Of a stretch of DNA of 64,000 nucleotides, positions 53,706 to 61,183 are shown one piece after another (position 1 is the stretch's first letter; each line of letters opens with the position of its first letter). Source of the DNA: Mesorhizobium sp. (GTDB lineage: Bacteria > Pseudomonadota > Alphaproteobacteria > Rhizobiales > Rhizobiaceae); assembly GCF_004963255.1 (NCBI RefSeq), contig NZ_SUGA01000022.1, positions 31,289-95,288 of the forward strand, read 5' to 3'. Position numbers and translations under genes: made by a program. The notes below the pieces were generated by a model that saw nothing but the letters and a program-made list of their open reading frames with translations, was not told the origin of the DNA and did not search any database.

Positions 53706-54124
53706 CCCGTCCAGGGATCGAAAAGTTCGATTCCAAAGCCGTCGAAATCCTTCGTGTTGCGCGTTGCCAAGACGAGCTCACCAGCGATGGCAGTGGCTGC
53801 GATCAGGCCATCCATCGACGACAGACCGCGACCGCTGCGCTTGGCAAGACCCATTAGGTCGCCCCAGGCCAAGGCAACCGACTCATCCACCGGCAAAACC
53901 CGCTGCTCGAAGCGCTGCGGCAGATCCCGGGCGAGCCACTCGGCCAGCGCCTCGCGTTTGCGCCCCTCATCCATTAGGGCAACGCCGCGTCGGATCTCGG
54001 CGATCGACACGACACTGATGAAGGAGCGGTCCTCGTCGAGCCCGTTCAGCCACTCCAGAACGCGTGCATTCGGCGCCGGCCTTGTCACTTCGGACAGGAC
54101 ATTCGTATCGAGCAGCAGCCTCAC
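53702..54124 (-). CDS. vapC: PIN-domain toxin, VapC/FitB type
   Basis: A 140-residue PIN ribonuclease. RLLLDTNVLSEVTRPAPN has the first acidic residue, SVVSIAEIRRGVALM the second, and SSMDGLIAATAIAGELVLATRNTKDF the third cluster. The start is GTG at 54124, sharing GTGA with the antitoxin stop, so toxin translation is coupled. VapC toxins cleave tRNA or rRNA when the antitoxin is degraded. It is the second gene of the module. Confidence 0.92.
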   Translation of the reverse strand: MRLLLDTNVLSEVTRPAPNARVLEWLNGLDEDRSFISVVSIAEIRRGVALMDEGRKREALAEWLARDLPQRFEQRVLPVDESVALAWGDLMGLAKRSGRGLSSMDGLIAATAIAGELVLATRNTKDFDGFGIELFDPWTG

Positions 54125-54384
54125 AGCGGCAGATCACGCGGTTGGTCGCGTTGCCGCTCCAAGTCGATATCGGCGCCACGCAGCGGCGAGTCCAGCAGGA
54201 ACTCCGCAAGCGTGCCTTTACGTACTGTCTTTCGCTGCCATTCCTCCGCCGAGACGACGACCACGCTTGGCTTGCCGTTTTTGGTGATCGTCTGCGGTGA
54301 AGATTGTGCGCGCTCGATGACCTCGGATAGGCGAGCTTTTGCCCCGGCGACCGTCCAGTTGGCATCTTTGGGTGACGTTAGCAT
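54121..54384 (-). CDS. Phd/YefM-type antitoxin
   Basis: An 87-residue antitoxin. WTVAGAKARLSEVIERAQSSPQTITKNGKPSVVVVSAEEW is the Phd/YefM DNA-binding fold; the C-terminal TLAEFLLDSPLRGADIDLERQ would wrap the toxin. It starts at 54384 next to three 9-bp iterated ATGACyA sites, probably its operator. Overlap with the toxin gene completes the module. Confidence 0.9.
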   Translation of the reverse strand: MLTSPKDANWTVAGAKARLSEVIERAQSSPQTITKNGKPSVVVVSAEEWQRKTVRKGTLAEFLLDSPLRGADIDLERQRDQPRDLPL

Positions 54385-54393
54385 CGCATCCTC

Positions 54394-54420
54394 ATGACTA
54401 ATATGACCATCATGACTATA
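54394..54420. promoter_or_regulatory. Iterated operator of the toxin-antitoxin module
   Basis: ATGACTA, ATGACCA and ATGACTA start at 54394, 54403 and 54412, a strict 9-bp period, 10 bp upstream of the antitoxin ATG. AT-rich spacing suggests that this region overlaps the promoter. Confidence 0.55.
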
Positions 54421-54464
54421 TGGGAATCGCGATGCTGCTGCAACAGGACCTCAGCTGTACCGAA

Positions 54465-55259
54465 TTACTCCCCGATCACGCCGGCAATGTTCTGGTCATA
54501 ATCGACCAGCGATCCCGTCATCACACCGGCCTGGGGGCTCAGCATATAGGTGATCAGCCGGGCAAGCTGCGCCGGCTTCACCAGCTGGCCCATCGGCTGC
54601 GCGGCCTCGGCCTTCTCCAGCCAGTCATCCGACGCTCCGTGCCATTTCTTCTGCACGATCGCCTCGCCCTCGGTGTCCATCCATCCCGGCAGCACGGCGT
54701 TGCAGCGGATGCGGTTCCTCCGGTAGGCGCTGGCGACATTCTTGGTCAGCGTCATCAGCGCGCCCTTGCTGGTCGAATAGGGCGTCAGGAAGGACTGGCC
54801 GGCATGCGCCGACATCGACAGCACGTTTACGATCGAGCCCGGCGCCTTGCGTTCGAGCAGATGCGCGACGAGGCCCTGCATCAGGAAGAATGGACCGCGC
54901 ACATTGGTGTCGAAGATCTGGTCGAAAAGCTCTTCCGAGGTCTCGACCAGCGAGCCGCGTGCCGAGGTGGCGGCGGCGTTGACCAGCGCGTTCAAGGTTT
55001 CGAAATGCTCAAGCGCCGTCGCGACGGCGCGCTTGCAGTCGGCGACCTTGGCGACATCGGCGCTGATGAAGATGGCGTCGACGCCGTTTTTCTTCAGCAC
55101 TGCCACCGCCTTGTCGCCCTTTTCCTGCGAGCGGCCGATCAGCGCGAGCGCGCGGCAGCCCTCGTCTGCAAGCGCTTCGGCGACGGCGAAGCCGATACCC
55201 TGCGCGCCGCCGGTGACAATGGCGCGTGTTTCTGAATTGCGACCGGCCAAACCGCTCAT
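54465..55259 (-). CDS. SDR family oxidoreductase
   Basis: A 264-residue short-chain dehydrogenase. TGGAQGIGFAVAEALADEG is the cofactor motif (TGxxxGIG), NAAATSA the structural NAG-like site, SIVNVLSMSAHAGQ the catalytic Ser strand and YSTSKGAL the YxxxK pair. The C-terminal GSLVDYDQNIAGVIGE binds near the active site. The upstream neighbour iolG is separated by a repeat element, but the strand is shared, so a cyclitol or sugar substrate is plausible. Confidence 0.92.
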   Translation of the reverse strand: MSGLAGRNSETRAIVTGGAQGIGFAVAEALADEGCRALALIGRSQEKGDKAVAVLKKNGVDAIFISADVAKVADCKRAVATALEHFETLNALVNAAATSARGSLVETSEELFDQIFDTNVRGPFFLMQGLVAHLLERKAPGSIVNVLSMSAHAGQSFLTPYSTSKGALMTLTKNVASAYRRNRIRCNAVLPGWMDTEGEAIVQKKWHGASDDWLEKAEAAQPMGQLVKPAQLARLITYMLSPQAGVMTGSLVDYDQNIAGVIGE

Positions 55260-55365
55260 CGCTGTGCTCCTGTGTTTTGAATTACCAAATGGATTTCGAG
55301 ATTCATTGACGTTCCAATCGGCTTCCCGGTGTCCTGTCGCAACGTTGATAGCTTGGTCGAAGAGC

Positions 55366-55560
55366 CCTCGACTTCGTCATCCTAGGGCGAAGCAGGAGCG
55401 AAGCGACGCGCGGAGACCCTAGGATCCATTCCGTGACCCCGGCCGCAGAACGGGGCGGAGCAGAATTCTGCGCCGTCAGCATCGTTTCAACGTAACGGCA
55501 TGGATCCTCGGGTCTGCGCGCGTCGCTTCGCTCCTTGCTCCGCCCGTGGATGACGACGCG
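55366..55560. repeat. Long inverted-repeat element, CTTCGTCATCCTAGGG type
   Basis: CTTCGTCATCCTAGGGCGAA on the left, GGCATGGATCCTCGGGTCTG through GCCCGTGGATGACG inverted on the right, with a central GGAGCAGAATTCTGC. It is the same element as at 36.77-36.99 kb. Flanking parts of the 375-bp gap 55260-55634 show no gene. Confidence 0.75.
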
Positions 55561-55634
55561 ATGGATGTTCCGGCTAATCGCCAACCCTTGCAGACCAACA
55601 AACCGACCATCCTTCAAGCGTTCGCCCGGCCGGA

Positions 55635-56627
55635 CTAGTCGATGCGGACGGTCTTGCCCGTCTTCGCCGACTCCAAAGCCGCGTCGGCCAGCTTGAGCGC
55701 GATCAGCCCGTCCTTGCCGCTCGGCGCCGCCTTCTTGCCGGCAGTCGCCGCGGCGATGAAGGCCGCGATCTCATTGGCGTAAGCATCGATGTAGCGGGTC
55801 ATGAAGAAGTCGTGCAGCGGCGGGCGGGTGTAGCCCTTGTCGTTGGCAAGCTCGATCGATACCGGCCGCTGGTTCTCGGCCGCGACCATGCCCTTGGAGC
55901 CATGCACCTCGATGCGCTGATCGTAGCCATAGGTAGCGCGGCGCGAGTTTGAGATGACGGCCTGCTTGCCGGACGCGGTCTCGAGGATGACGCTGACCGA
56001 ATCGAAATCGCCGGCTTCGCCGATCTTCTTGTCGACCAGCACCGAAGCGTGGGCGCTGACGGCTACGGGCTCCTCGCCGAGCAGGAAGCGCGCCATGTCG
56101 AAATCATGGATGGTCATATCGCGAAAAATGCCGCCGGAGCGGGCGATGTAGTCGAGCGGCGGCGCGCCCGGATCGCGCGATGTGATGGTCACCATCTCGA
56201 CATCGCCGATGGCGCCGTCGTCGATCGCCTTGCGCACGGCGGCGAAATGTGGATCGAAGCGACGGTTGAAGCCGACCATCAGCGTGGCGCCGGTCTTCTC
56301 GACCACGGCCAGGCATTTTTCGACACGCTCGACCGAGAGATCGATCGGCTTCTCGCAGAAGATTGCCTTGCCGGCCTTGGCGAAGCGCTCGATCAGGTCG
56401 GCATGGGTATCGGTCGGCGTGCAGATGATGACGGCGTCGATATCCTTGGCTTTCTCGATGGCATCGATTGTGCGGACCTCAGCGCCATAGGCGGAGGCCA
56501 GCTCCGTCGCCGCTTTCTCGAAGGCATCGGCCACGGCCACAAGTTTGGCCTGAGGGTTGGAGGCGACGGCGCGGGCATGCACCTTGCCGATGCGGCCGGC
56601 GCCGAGAAGAGCGAAACGGAGTGTCAT
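55635..56627 (-). CDS. iolG: Myo-inositol 2-dehydrogenase
   Basis: A 330-residue Gfo/Idh/MocA enzyme starting MTLRFALLGAGRIGKVHARA (GxGxxG). EKPIDLSVERVEKCLAVVEK holds the catalytic Lys region, FNRRFDPHFAAVRKAI and IFRDMTIHDFDMARFLLGEEP provide the active-site Asp and His, and YGYDQRIEVHGSKGM is typical of IolG. It oxidises myo-inositol to 2-keto-myo-inositol, the IolE substrate. It follows the transporter genes on the same strand by 81 bp, so uptake and first oxidation are probably co-expressed. Confidence 0.94.
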   Translation of the reverse strand: MTLRFALLGAGRIGKVHARAVASNPQAKLVAVADAFEKAATELASAYGAEVRTIDAIEKAKDIDAVIICTPTDTHADLIERFAKAGKAIFCEKPIDLSVERVEKCLAVVEKTGATLMVGFNRRFDPHFAAVRKAIDDGAIGDVEMVTITSRDPGAPPLDYIARSGGIFRDMTIHDFDMARFLLGEEPVAVSAHASVLVDKKIGEAGDFDSVSVILETASGKQAVISNSRRATYGYDQRIEVHGSKGMVAAENQRPVSIELANDKGYTRPPLHDFFMTRYIDAYANEIAAFIAAATAGKKAAPSGKDGLIALKLADAALESAKTGKTVRID

Positions 56628-56708
56628 GGAATGTCCTTCGAGGGTGGGTTGTATGCACGTCCGCGCCTTGCGGCCCGGATGATTGTTTAATCCTGCGGTG
56701 GCGCGCCG

Positions 56709-57479
56709 TCAGGCCGCCTGCAGCTCCGCCTGTCCGGTCTTGGCGCCGGTGATGTAGGCGACGATGTCGTTGCCGTCGGTGTCCTGCTTGCGCAGGTTGG
56801 CGACGATGCGCCCGCGGCGGAAGACGACGATGCGGTCGACCAGGTCGAACACCTGGCGCATGTTGTGGCTGACCAGGATCAACGGCTCGCCGTTCTCCTT
56901 CAGCGTGCGGATGATGTTTTCGACCTGCGCGGTCTCCTGCACGCCGAGCGCCGCGGTCGGCTCGTCCATGATGATCAGCTTGGAGGCGAAGGTCGCGGTC
57001 CTGGCGATCGCCACGCATTGGCGCTGGCCGCCCGACATGTGGCGGATGGTGCTGGAGAGGTTGGGGATCTTCACCGCCGTGCGGACAAGCGCAGCCTCGG
57101 TCGCCTTGCGCATCGCCTTGCGGTCGAGGATCGAGAACGGCCCGAGATTGAACAGCACCTTCTCGCGGCCGAGGAACAGGTTCGACGGCACGTCGAGATC
57201 GTCGGCCAAAGCGAGGTTCTGGAACACGGTCTCGATGCCCGCCTCGCGCGCCTCGATCGGGCCGGCGAAATTCACCTCCTTGCCGTCGAACCAGATCTTG
57301 CCGTCGGTGCGCTGCTCGACGCCGGTGATCTGGCGCACGAAGGTCGACTTGCCGGCGCCGTTGTCGCCCATGATGGCGACATGCTCGCCCTTGCGCAGCT
57401 CGAAATTCGCCTCCTGCAGCGCGTGCACGCCGCCGTAGTGCTTGGTGAGGTTTTCGGTCTTCAGAACGATGTCGGACAT
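56709..57479 (-). CDS. Inositol-type sugar ABC transporter ATP-binding protein
   Basis: A 256-residue single ATPase of the FrcA class. GDNGAGKSTFVRQI, MSGGQRQCVAIARTA and LIIMDEPTAALGVQE are the nucleotide motifs, with ILVSHNMRQVFDLVDRIVVF as the switch. It starts at 57479, 2 bp after the permease stop. It powers the transporter with 57482 and 58667. Confidence 0.94.
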   Translation of the reverse strand: MSDIVLKTENLTKHYGGVHALQEANFELRKGEHVAIMGDNGAGKSTFVRQITGVEQRTDGKIWFDGKEVNFAGPIEAREAGIETVFQNLALADDLDVPSNLFLGREKVLFNLGPFSILDRKAMRKATEAALVRTAVKIPNLSSTIRHMSGGQRQCVAIARTATFASKLIIMDEPTAALGVQETAQVENIIRTLKENGEPLILVSHNMRQVFDLVDRIVVFRRGRIVANLRKQDTDGNDIVAYITGAKTGQAELQAA

Positions 57480-57481
57480 GG

Positions 57482-58558
57482 TCAAGCTCCTATCGCGCGG
57501 CGGCGCTGGCGCCATTGATCGAGAACGACCGCGCCGACGATGATCACGCCCTTGACCATCTCCTGATAATAGGCGTCGAGGCGCAGGAAGGTGAAGCCGG
57601 AAATGATGACGCCGAAGATCAGCGAGCCGATCACGGTGCCGATGATCGAGCCGCGGCCGCCCGACAGCGAAACGCCGCCGATGACTGCCATGGCGATGGC
57701 GTCGAGCTCGTACATCACACCCATGCCGGCCTGGGCGGTGAGGTTCTTGGAAGACAGCACCACCGCGGCAATCGAGGCGAGAATGCCGGCGATCGCATAG
57801 ACCAGCACCTTGTGGTTGGCGATCTTGATGCCCGACATGCGCGCGGCGTCCTCATTGGAGCCGATGGCGTAGCAGTGCTTGCCGTATTTCGTGTAGGTCA
57901 GGATGAGCTGGAACAGGATTGCCAGCGAGATGAAGATGACGACCGGCATCAGCCCCTTGCCGATGGCCGCGAAACTGTCGGTCGGAAACGAAATCGGCTG
58001 GCCCTTGGACCACCATTTGGCGATGCCGCGGGCGGTGACCATCATGCCGAGCGTGGCGATGAAGGGCGGGATGCGGGTGTAGGCGATCAAGAGGCCGTTG
58101 ATCAGGCCGGCGATCAGGCCGCAGCCGATCGCGACCAGCAGCGGCACGATGACCGGCAGGTCGGTCCAGCCATAATCGATGAACATCGCCTTGGGATTGG
58201 GATTGCCGTTGACGGTCGCGACCTGCGCGAAGCTCATGGCGATCATGGCGGTGGCGCCGACGATCGAGCCCGAGGACAGGTCGATGCCGCCGCAGATGAT
58301 GACCTGGGTGACGCCGATGGCGATGATGCCGACGATCGAGACCTGCAGGATGATGATCTGCAGGCGCTGCTCGTTGAAGAGCCCGGAGACGTTCTCGCGG
58401 GTGTTGAACAGGAAGCTGTCGCCAAGGAAGACGCGGCCGACCAGCTCGAAGGCGGCGACGAGGATGACCAGCGCCAGGAACACGTTGAACTCGGCAGGCC
58501 ACGGGCGCTTCTTGGCGTCGTAGCTCAGCCCGCCAATGCCATGCGATGTCTGTGACAC
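57482..58558 (-). CDS. Inositol-type sugar ABC transporter permease
   Basis: A 358-residue CUT2 permease. VTQVIICGGIDLSSGSIVGATAMI and AIAMAVIGGVSLSGGRGSIIGTVIG are family signatures, with eight or more helices. The likely start is GTG at 58558 with GAGGAAG upstream. The order on the minus strand is binding protein, permease, ATPase, iolG. Confidence 0.94.
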   Translation of the reverse strand: MSQTSHGIGGLSYDAKKRPWPAEFNVFLALVILVAAFELVGRVFLGDSFLFNTRENVSGLFNEQRLQIIILQVSIVGIIAIGVTQVIICGGIDLSSGSIVGATAMIAMSFAQVATVNGNPNPKAMFIDYGWTDLPVIVPLLVAIGCGLIAGLINGLLIAYTRIPPFIATLGMMVTARGIAKWWSKGQPISFPTDSFAAIGKGLMPVVIFISLAILFQLILTYTKYGKHCYAIGSNEDAARMSGIKIANHKVLVYAIAGILASIAAVVLSSKNLTAQAGMGVMYELDAIAMAVIGGVSLSGGRGSIIGTVIGSLIFGVIISGFTFLRLDAYYQEMVKGVIIVGAVVLDQWRQRRRAIGA

Positions 58559-58584
58559 GTCTTCTTCCTCCGTCGGGCGCAGCT

Positions 58585-58655
58585 GTCCGGCCTCCCGCGC
58601 GGGCGGGAGGAAGGGCGGAGCGGCGCGCTTGTTTCGATTGGACGCGCCGCCCCGT
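58585..58655 (-). other. Two hairpins between binding-protein and permease genes
   Basis: CCTCCCGC/GCGGGAGG (near 58593-58612) and GCGGCGCG/CGCGCCGC (near 58620-58653) lie in the 108-bp gap. Neither has a T-run. They occupy the same position as the hairpins in the two other binding-protein operons. Confidence 0.5.
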
Positions 58656-58666
58656 ATCGAGGCGCC

Positions 58667-59608
58667 TCAGTTCTTCTTCAAGAACTTGTCGATGTTGGCC
58701 GGCGTCACGAGCTGGAACGGGATGTAGACCTTCTTGTCCACCTTCTCGCCCTTGGCGAGCTTCAGCGCGGCGTCGAGCGCCCCGGCGCCCTGGCCGGCGG
58801 CGTCCTGGAAGACCGTCGCGTCGAGATCGCCGGCCTGCATGGCAACCAGCGCGTCCTGGGTGGCGTCGACACCGCCGACGACGACCGACTTCATGTCGAT
58901 GTTGGCGGCCTTCATCGCCTGGATGGCGCCGATGGCGCTTTCGTCGTTGTTGGCGATGACGCCGTCGAAGGCCTTGCCGGACGACAGCCAGTTGGTCATC
59001 AGGTTCTGCGCCTCGTCACGCTTCCAGTTCGAGGTCTGCTTGTCGATGATCTTGATGAAGTTGCAGTCCGGCGTGGCGATGACCTCGTCGATGTCCTTGG
59101 TGCGCTGCACCGCGGCCTGGTTGGAAAGCTCGCCCATGATCACATAGACATTGGCTTCCTTCTTGCCGGCTTCCTTGAACAGGCGGCAGACCTCCTCGGT
59201 CTCGAGCGTGCCGGAATCGGCTTCGTTCGAGGCGACGAAGGCCTGGTTGTCGGGAAGCTTGTCGACGTTGACCGGCTCGCGGTTGACATAGACCAGCGGG
59301 ATCTTGGCGGCGGCGGCTGCATCCGACATCGCCTGCGTGGCCGACGTGTCGACCGGGTTGACGATGATGGCGTCGACCCCCGAGGCGGCGAAGTTCTTGA
59401 TCTGGTCGAGCTGCTTGGCGACGTCGTTCTGCGCGTCCTCGACCTGCAGCTCGACGCCATCCATGCCCTTGGCCTGCGCGATCATGCCGTTGCGCAGCAC
59501 GGTGAGGAAGTTGTCGTCGAAAAGAGCCATCGAAACGCCGATCTTGGCGGCGAAGGCAGATGAACACATCAGCGCCGAAAGCGCGACGCCCAAAAGAAGT
59601 TTCTTCAT
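58667..59608 (-). CDS. Inositol/rhizopine-type ABC substrate-binding protein
   Basis: A 313-residue periplasmic protein starting MKKLLLGVALSALMCSSAFA, a Sec signal peptide. SMALFDDNFLTVLRNGMIAQAK, VDAIIVNPVDTSATQAMSDA, LVYVNREPV and VVVGGVDATQDALVAMQAGDLDATVFQDA are typical of the type I fold of inositol-binding (IbpA/FrcB) and rhizopine-binding (MocB) proteins. The NREPV and DATQDAL segments in particular fit the inositol/MocB group. Linkage with iolG and mocDEF-like genes supports a cyclitol ligand. Confidence 0.92.
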   Translation of the reverse strand: MKKLLLGVALSALMCSSAFAAKIGVSMALFDDNFLTVLRNGMIAQAKGMDGVELQVEDAQNDVAKQLDQIKNFAASGVDAIIVNPVDTSATQAMSDAAAAAKIPLVYVNREPVNVDKLPDNQAFVASNEADSGTLETEEVCRLFKEAGKKEANVYVIMGELSNQAAVQRTKDIDEVIATPDCNFIKIIDKQTSNWKRDEAQNLMTNWLSSGKAFDGVIANNDESAIGAIQAMKAANIDMKSVVVGGVDATQDALVAMQAGDLDATVFQDAAGQGAGALDAALKLAKGEKVDKKVYIPFQLVTPANIDKFLKKN

Positions 59609-59708
59609 TTTCTCCTCCACTTGGTGTCCGGCTGCACCTGTTGAACCGGAATCCCCGGTTTGCCCGGGGAATCTCTCCCTGCGGCCATGCGGCGTCGCCA
59701 ATTCGACT

Positions 59709-59722
59709 GGAACGCCTCTTCC
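59709..59722. promoter_or_regulatory. IolR-type site upstream of the inositol-type transporter
   Basis: GGAACGCCTCTTCC is a perfect GGAA-N6-TTCC, 101 bp upstream of the binding-protein start. Confidence 0.5.
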
Positions 59723-59772
59723 TTCGTTCGAACATCTGTCCCGGAACGAAAGGACCAAAAGGCCTATTTGGT

Positions 59773-59803
59773 GAAATATTTATTCCATTTCGTTTTGAAA
59801 ACG
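59773..59803. promoter_or_regulatory. Second IolR-like site and palindrome upstream of the transporter
   Basis: On the minus strand 59786-59773 reads GGAATAAATATTTC, which differs by one base from the iolC site GGAATTAATATTTC. Next to it CGTTTTGAAAACG (59791-59803) is a perfect palindrome with a single central base, a candidate site for the neighbouring LacI protein. Confidence 0.5.
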
Positions 59804-59904
59804 TCAAGGGCGATTCCGACCGGGGCGGCCGGTTTTTCGATCACCATGGGCTGTGCGAGGACCAAATTCACCTAAATTTGCGCCCGAGCCCGGGTGAACC
59901 GCGA

Positions 59905-59937
59905 TGAAAGAATCCATCAAGCTGATGGATTCTTTCA
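59905..59937. other. 33-bp perfect inverted repeat after the lacI-type gene
   Basis: TGAAAGAATCCATCA and TGATGGATTCTTTCA, with an AGC loop. It lies 25 bp beyond the LacI-type gene stop, without a T-run on either side. It could end the regulator transcript or serve as a protein-binding site. Confidence 0.6.
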
Positions 59938-59961
59938 CATCGGCTATATCGAGCTCGGCGC

Positions 59962-60993
59962 CTAGATGTTTTCGGGCAGATAGATGTCGAAGGGCAGGAA
60001 GGTCTGCCCCGGCGCATTGGCCGCGCCGCTTTCAATGGCATGGGCCATCAGTCCGACGAGTTCCCGGCAGAGCGCCGCGAGCGGCGTCGAGATCACCATG
60101 GTGAGGATGTTGTCGGCAAGTGCCGCGCGTGAGACGGCATTGATCTCGTTGCAGATGACGACCGGCATCTCGGCCGGCTTTGCCGTCCTCAGCGCCGAGA
60201 CCGCGCCCTCCATGCCGCCGCCGGCGACATAGCAGCCGGCGAGATCGGGATGGCGGGCCAGGAGGTCGAGCATGGCGTCATGCGTCACGTCATTGGCCTC
60301 GAGGTTGACCAGCGTCTCCATCACGGTGAAGTCGGGCGCGTGCTCGCGGAAGAAAGAGCGGAAGCCGATCTCGCGCAATTCATGGCCGTGGAAGCGATGG
60401 CTGCCGACAAAGAGCGCGACCTTGCCCGGCTTCCTGGCGGCCTTGGCGATCATCCAGGCCGCGCTGCGCCCGACCTTGCGGTTGTCGAGCCCGACATAGC
60501 CCTCGCGGATGCCGGCGGCAAAATCCGACAGCAGCGAGAAGACCGGCTGTCCCCTCGCCTTCATTGTCTCCACGACCGCCGTCAGCGTCGGATGGTCCGG
60601 GCCGACGACGGCGATGGCCCTGGATTTCGCCGCCAGCCCACGCATCTGGGCGGCGATCTCATCGGGCGTTAGCGAAGCGGCGAAATCGATGGTTGCAACG
60701 CCGCGAAAACGCTGCGACTGCGCGACCGCCAACTCGATCTCCTTGGCGAAATCGCCATAGAAGACGTCATTGCCCCTGAGCAGCAGGAAGCCGAGCCGGT
60801 ATTCCGGCAATTCCTGGCGCATGCGCTGCTTGATCAGCCCGGCGGCGTGATAGCCGATCTCGGTGGCGGCATCATAGACCCGGCGCGCCGTCTCCTCGCG
60901 CACCGGCAAGCGGCTGTTCAGCACCCGGTCGACGGTGGCGACGCTGACGCCGGAGACGCGCGCGAGATCGGTGATGGTCGGCCGCTTTGCCAT
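59962..60993 (-). CDS. LacI family transcriptional regulator
   Basis: A 343-residue regulator starting MAKRPTITDLARVSGVSVAT; the HTH continues VDRVLNSRLPVREETARRVYDAATEIGYHAAG. Effector-domain parts are LLRGNDVFYGDFAKEIELAV, DHPTLTAVVETMKARGQPVF and DLAGCYVAGGGMEGAVSAL. It lies between the inositol-type transporter (same strand, 353 bp downstream) and mocD-like gene (divergent), so it probably controls one or both. CCGGATATCCGG sits 26 bp upstream of its start. Confidence 0.93.
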   Translation of the reverse strand: MAKRPTITDLARVSGVSVATVDRVLNSRLPVREETARRVYDAATEIGYHAAGLIKQRMRQELPEYRLGFLLLRGNDVFYGDFAKEIELAVAQSQRFRGVATIDFAASLTPDEIAAQMRGLAAKSRAIAVVGPDHPTLTAVVETMKARGQPVFSLLSDFAAGIREGYVGLDNRKVGRSAAWMIAKAARKPGKVALFVGSHRFHGHELREIGFRSFFREHAPDFTVMETLVNLEANDVTHDAMLDLLARHPDLAGCYVAGGGMEGAVSALRTAKPAEMPVVICNEINAVSRAALADNILTMVISTPLAALCRELVGLMAHAIESGAANAPGQTFLPFDIYLPENI

Positions 60994-61018
60994 GAATGCT
61001 TTCTCGCTTGTTCCCACT

Positions 61019-61093
61019 CCGGATATCCGGCTCAGCATATCTCATTCTGATAGGAAATGATAGAAACTATCTTCATGATGTTGAGACTATCAG
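61019..61093. promoter_or_regulatory. Palindromes in the lacI-mocD divergent region
   Basis: CCGGATATCCGG (61019-61030) is a perfect 12-bp palindrome. Next, CTGATAG (61047-61053), GATAG (61059-61063), CTATC (61067-61071) and CTATCAG (61087-61093) form nested inverted repeats. All lie in the 190-bp space between the LacI-type and mocD-like genes and are candidate operators. Confidence 0.5.
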
Positions 61094-61183
61094 ACCCTGC
61101 GGCTATGCTGAAGCCGAAAGTCAGCGATGGCGTAGGCCCCCCATGATCGCAGCGGTTCGCCAAGGGCTGGCGGAGGAACCCCA

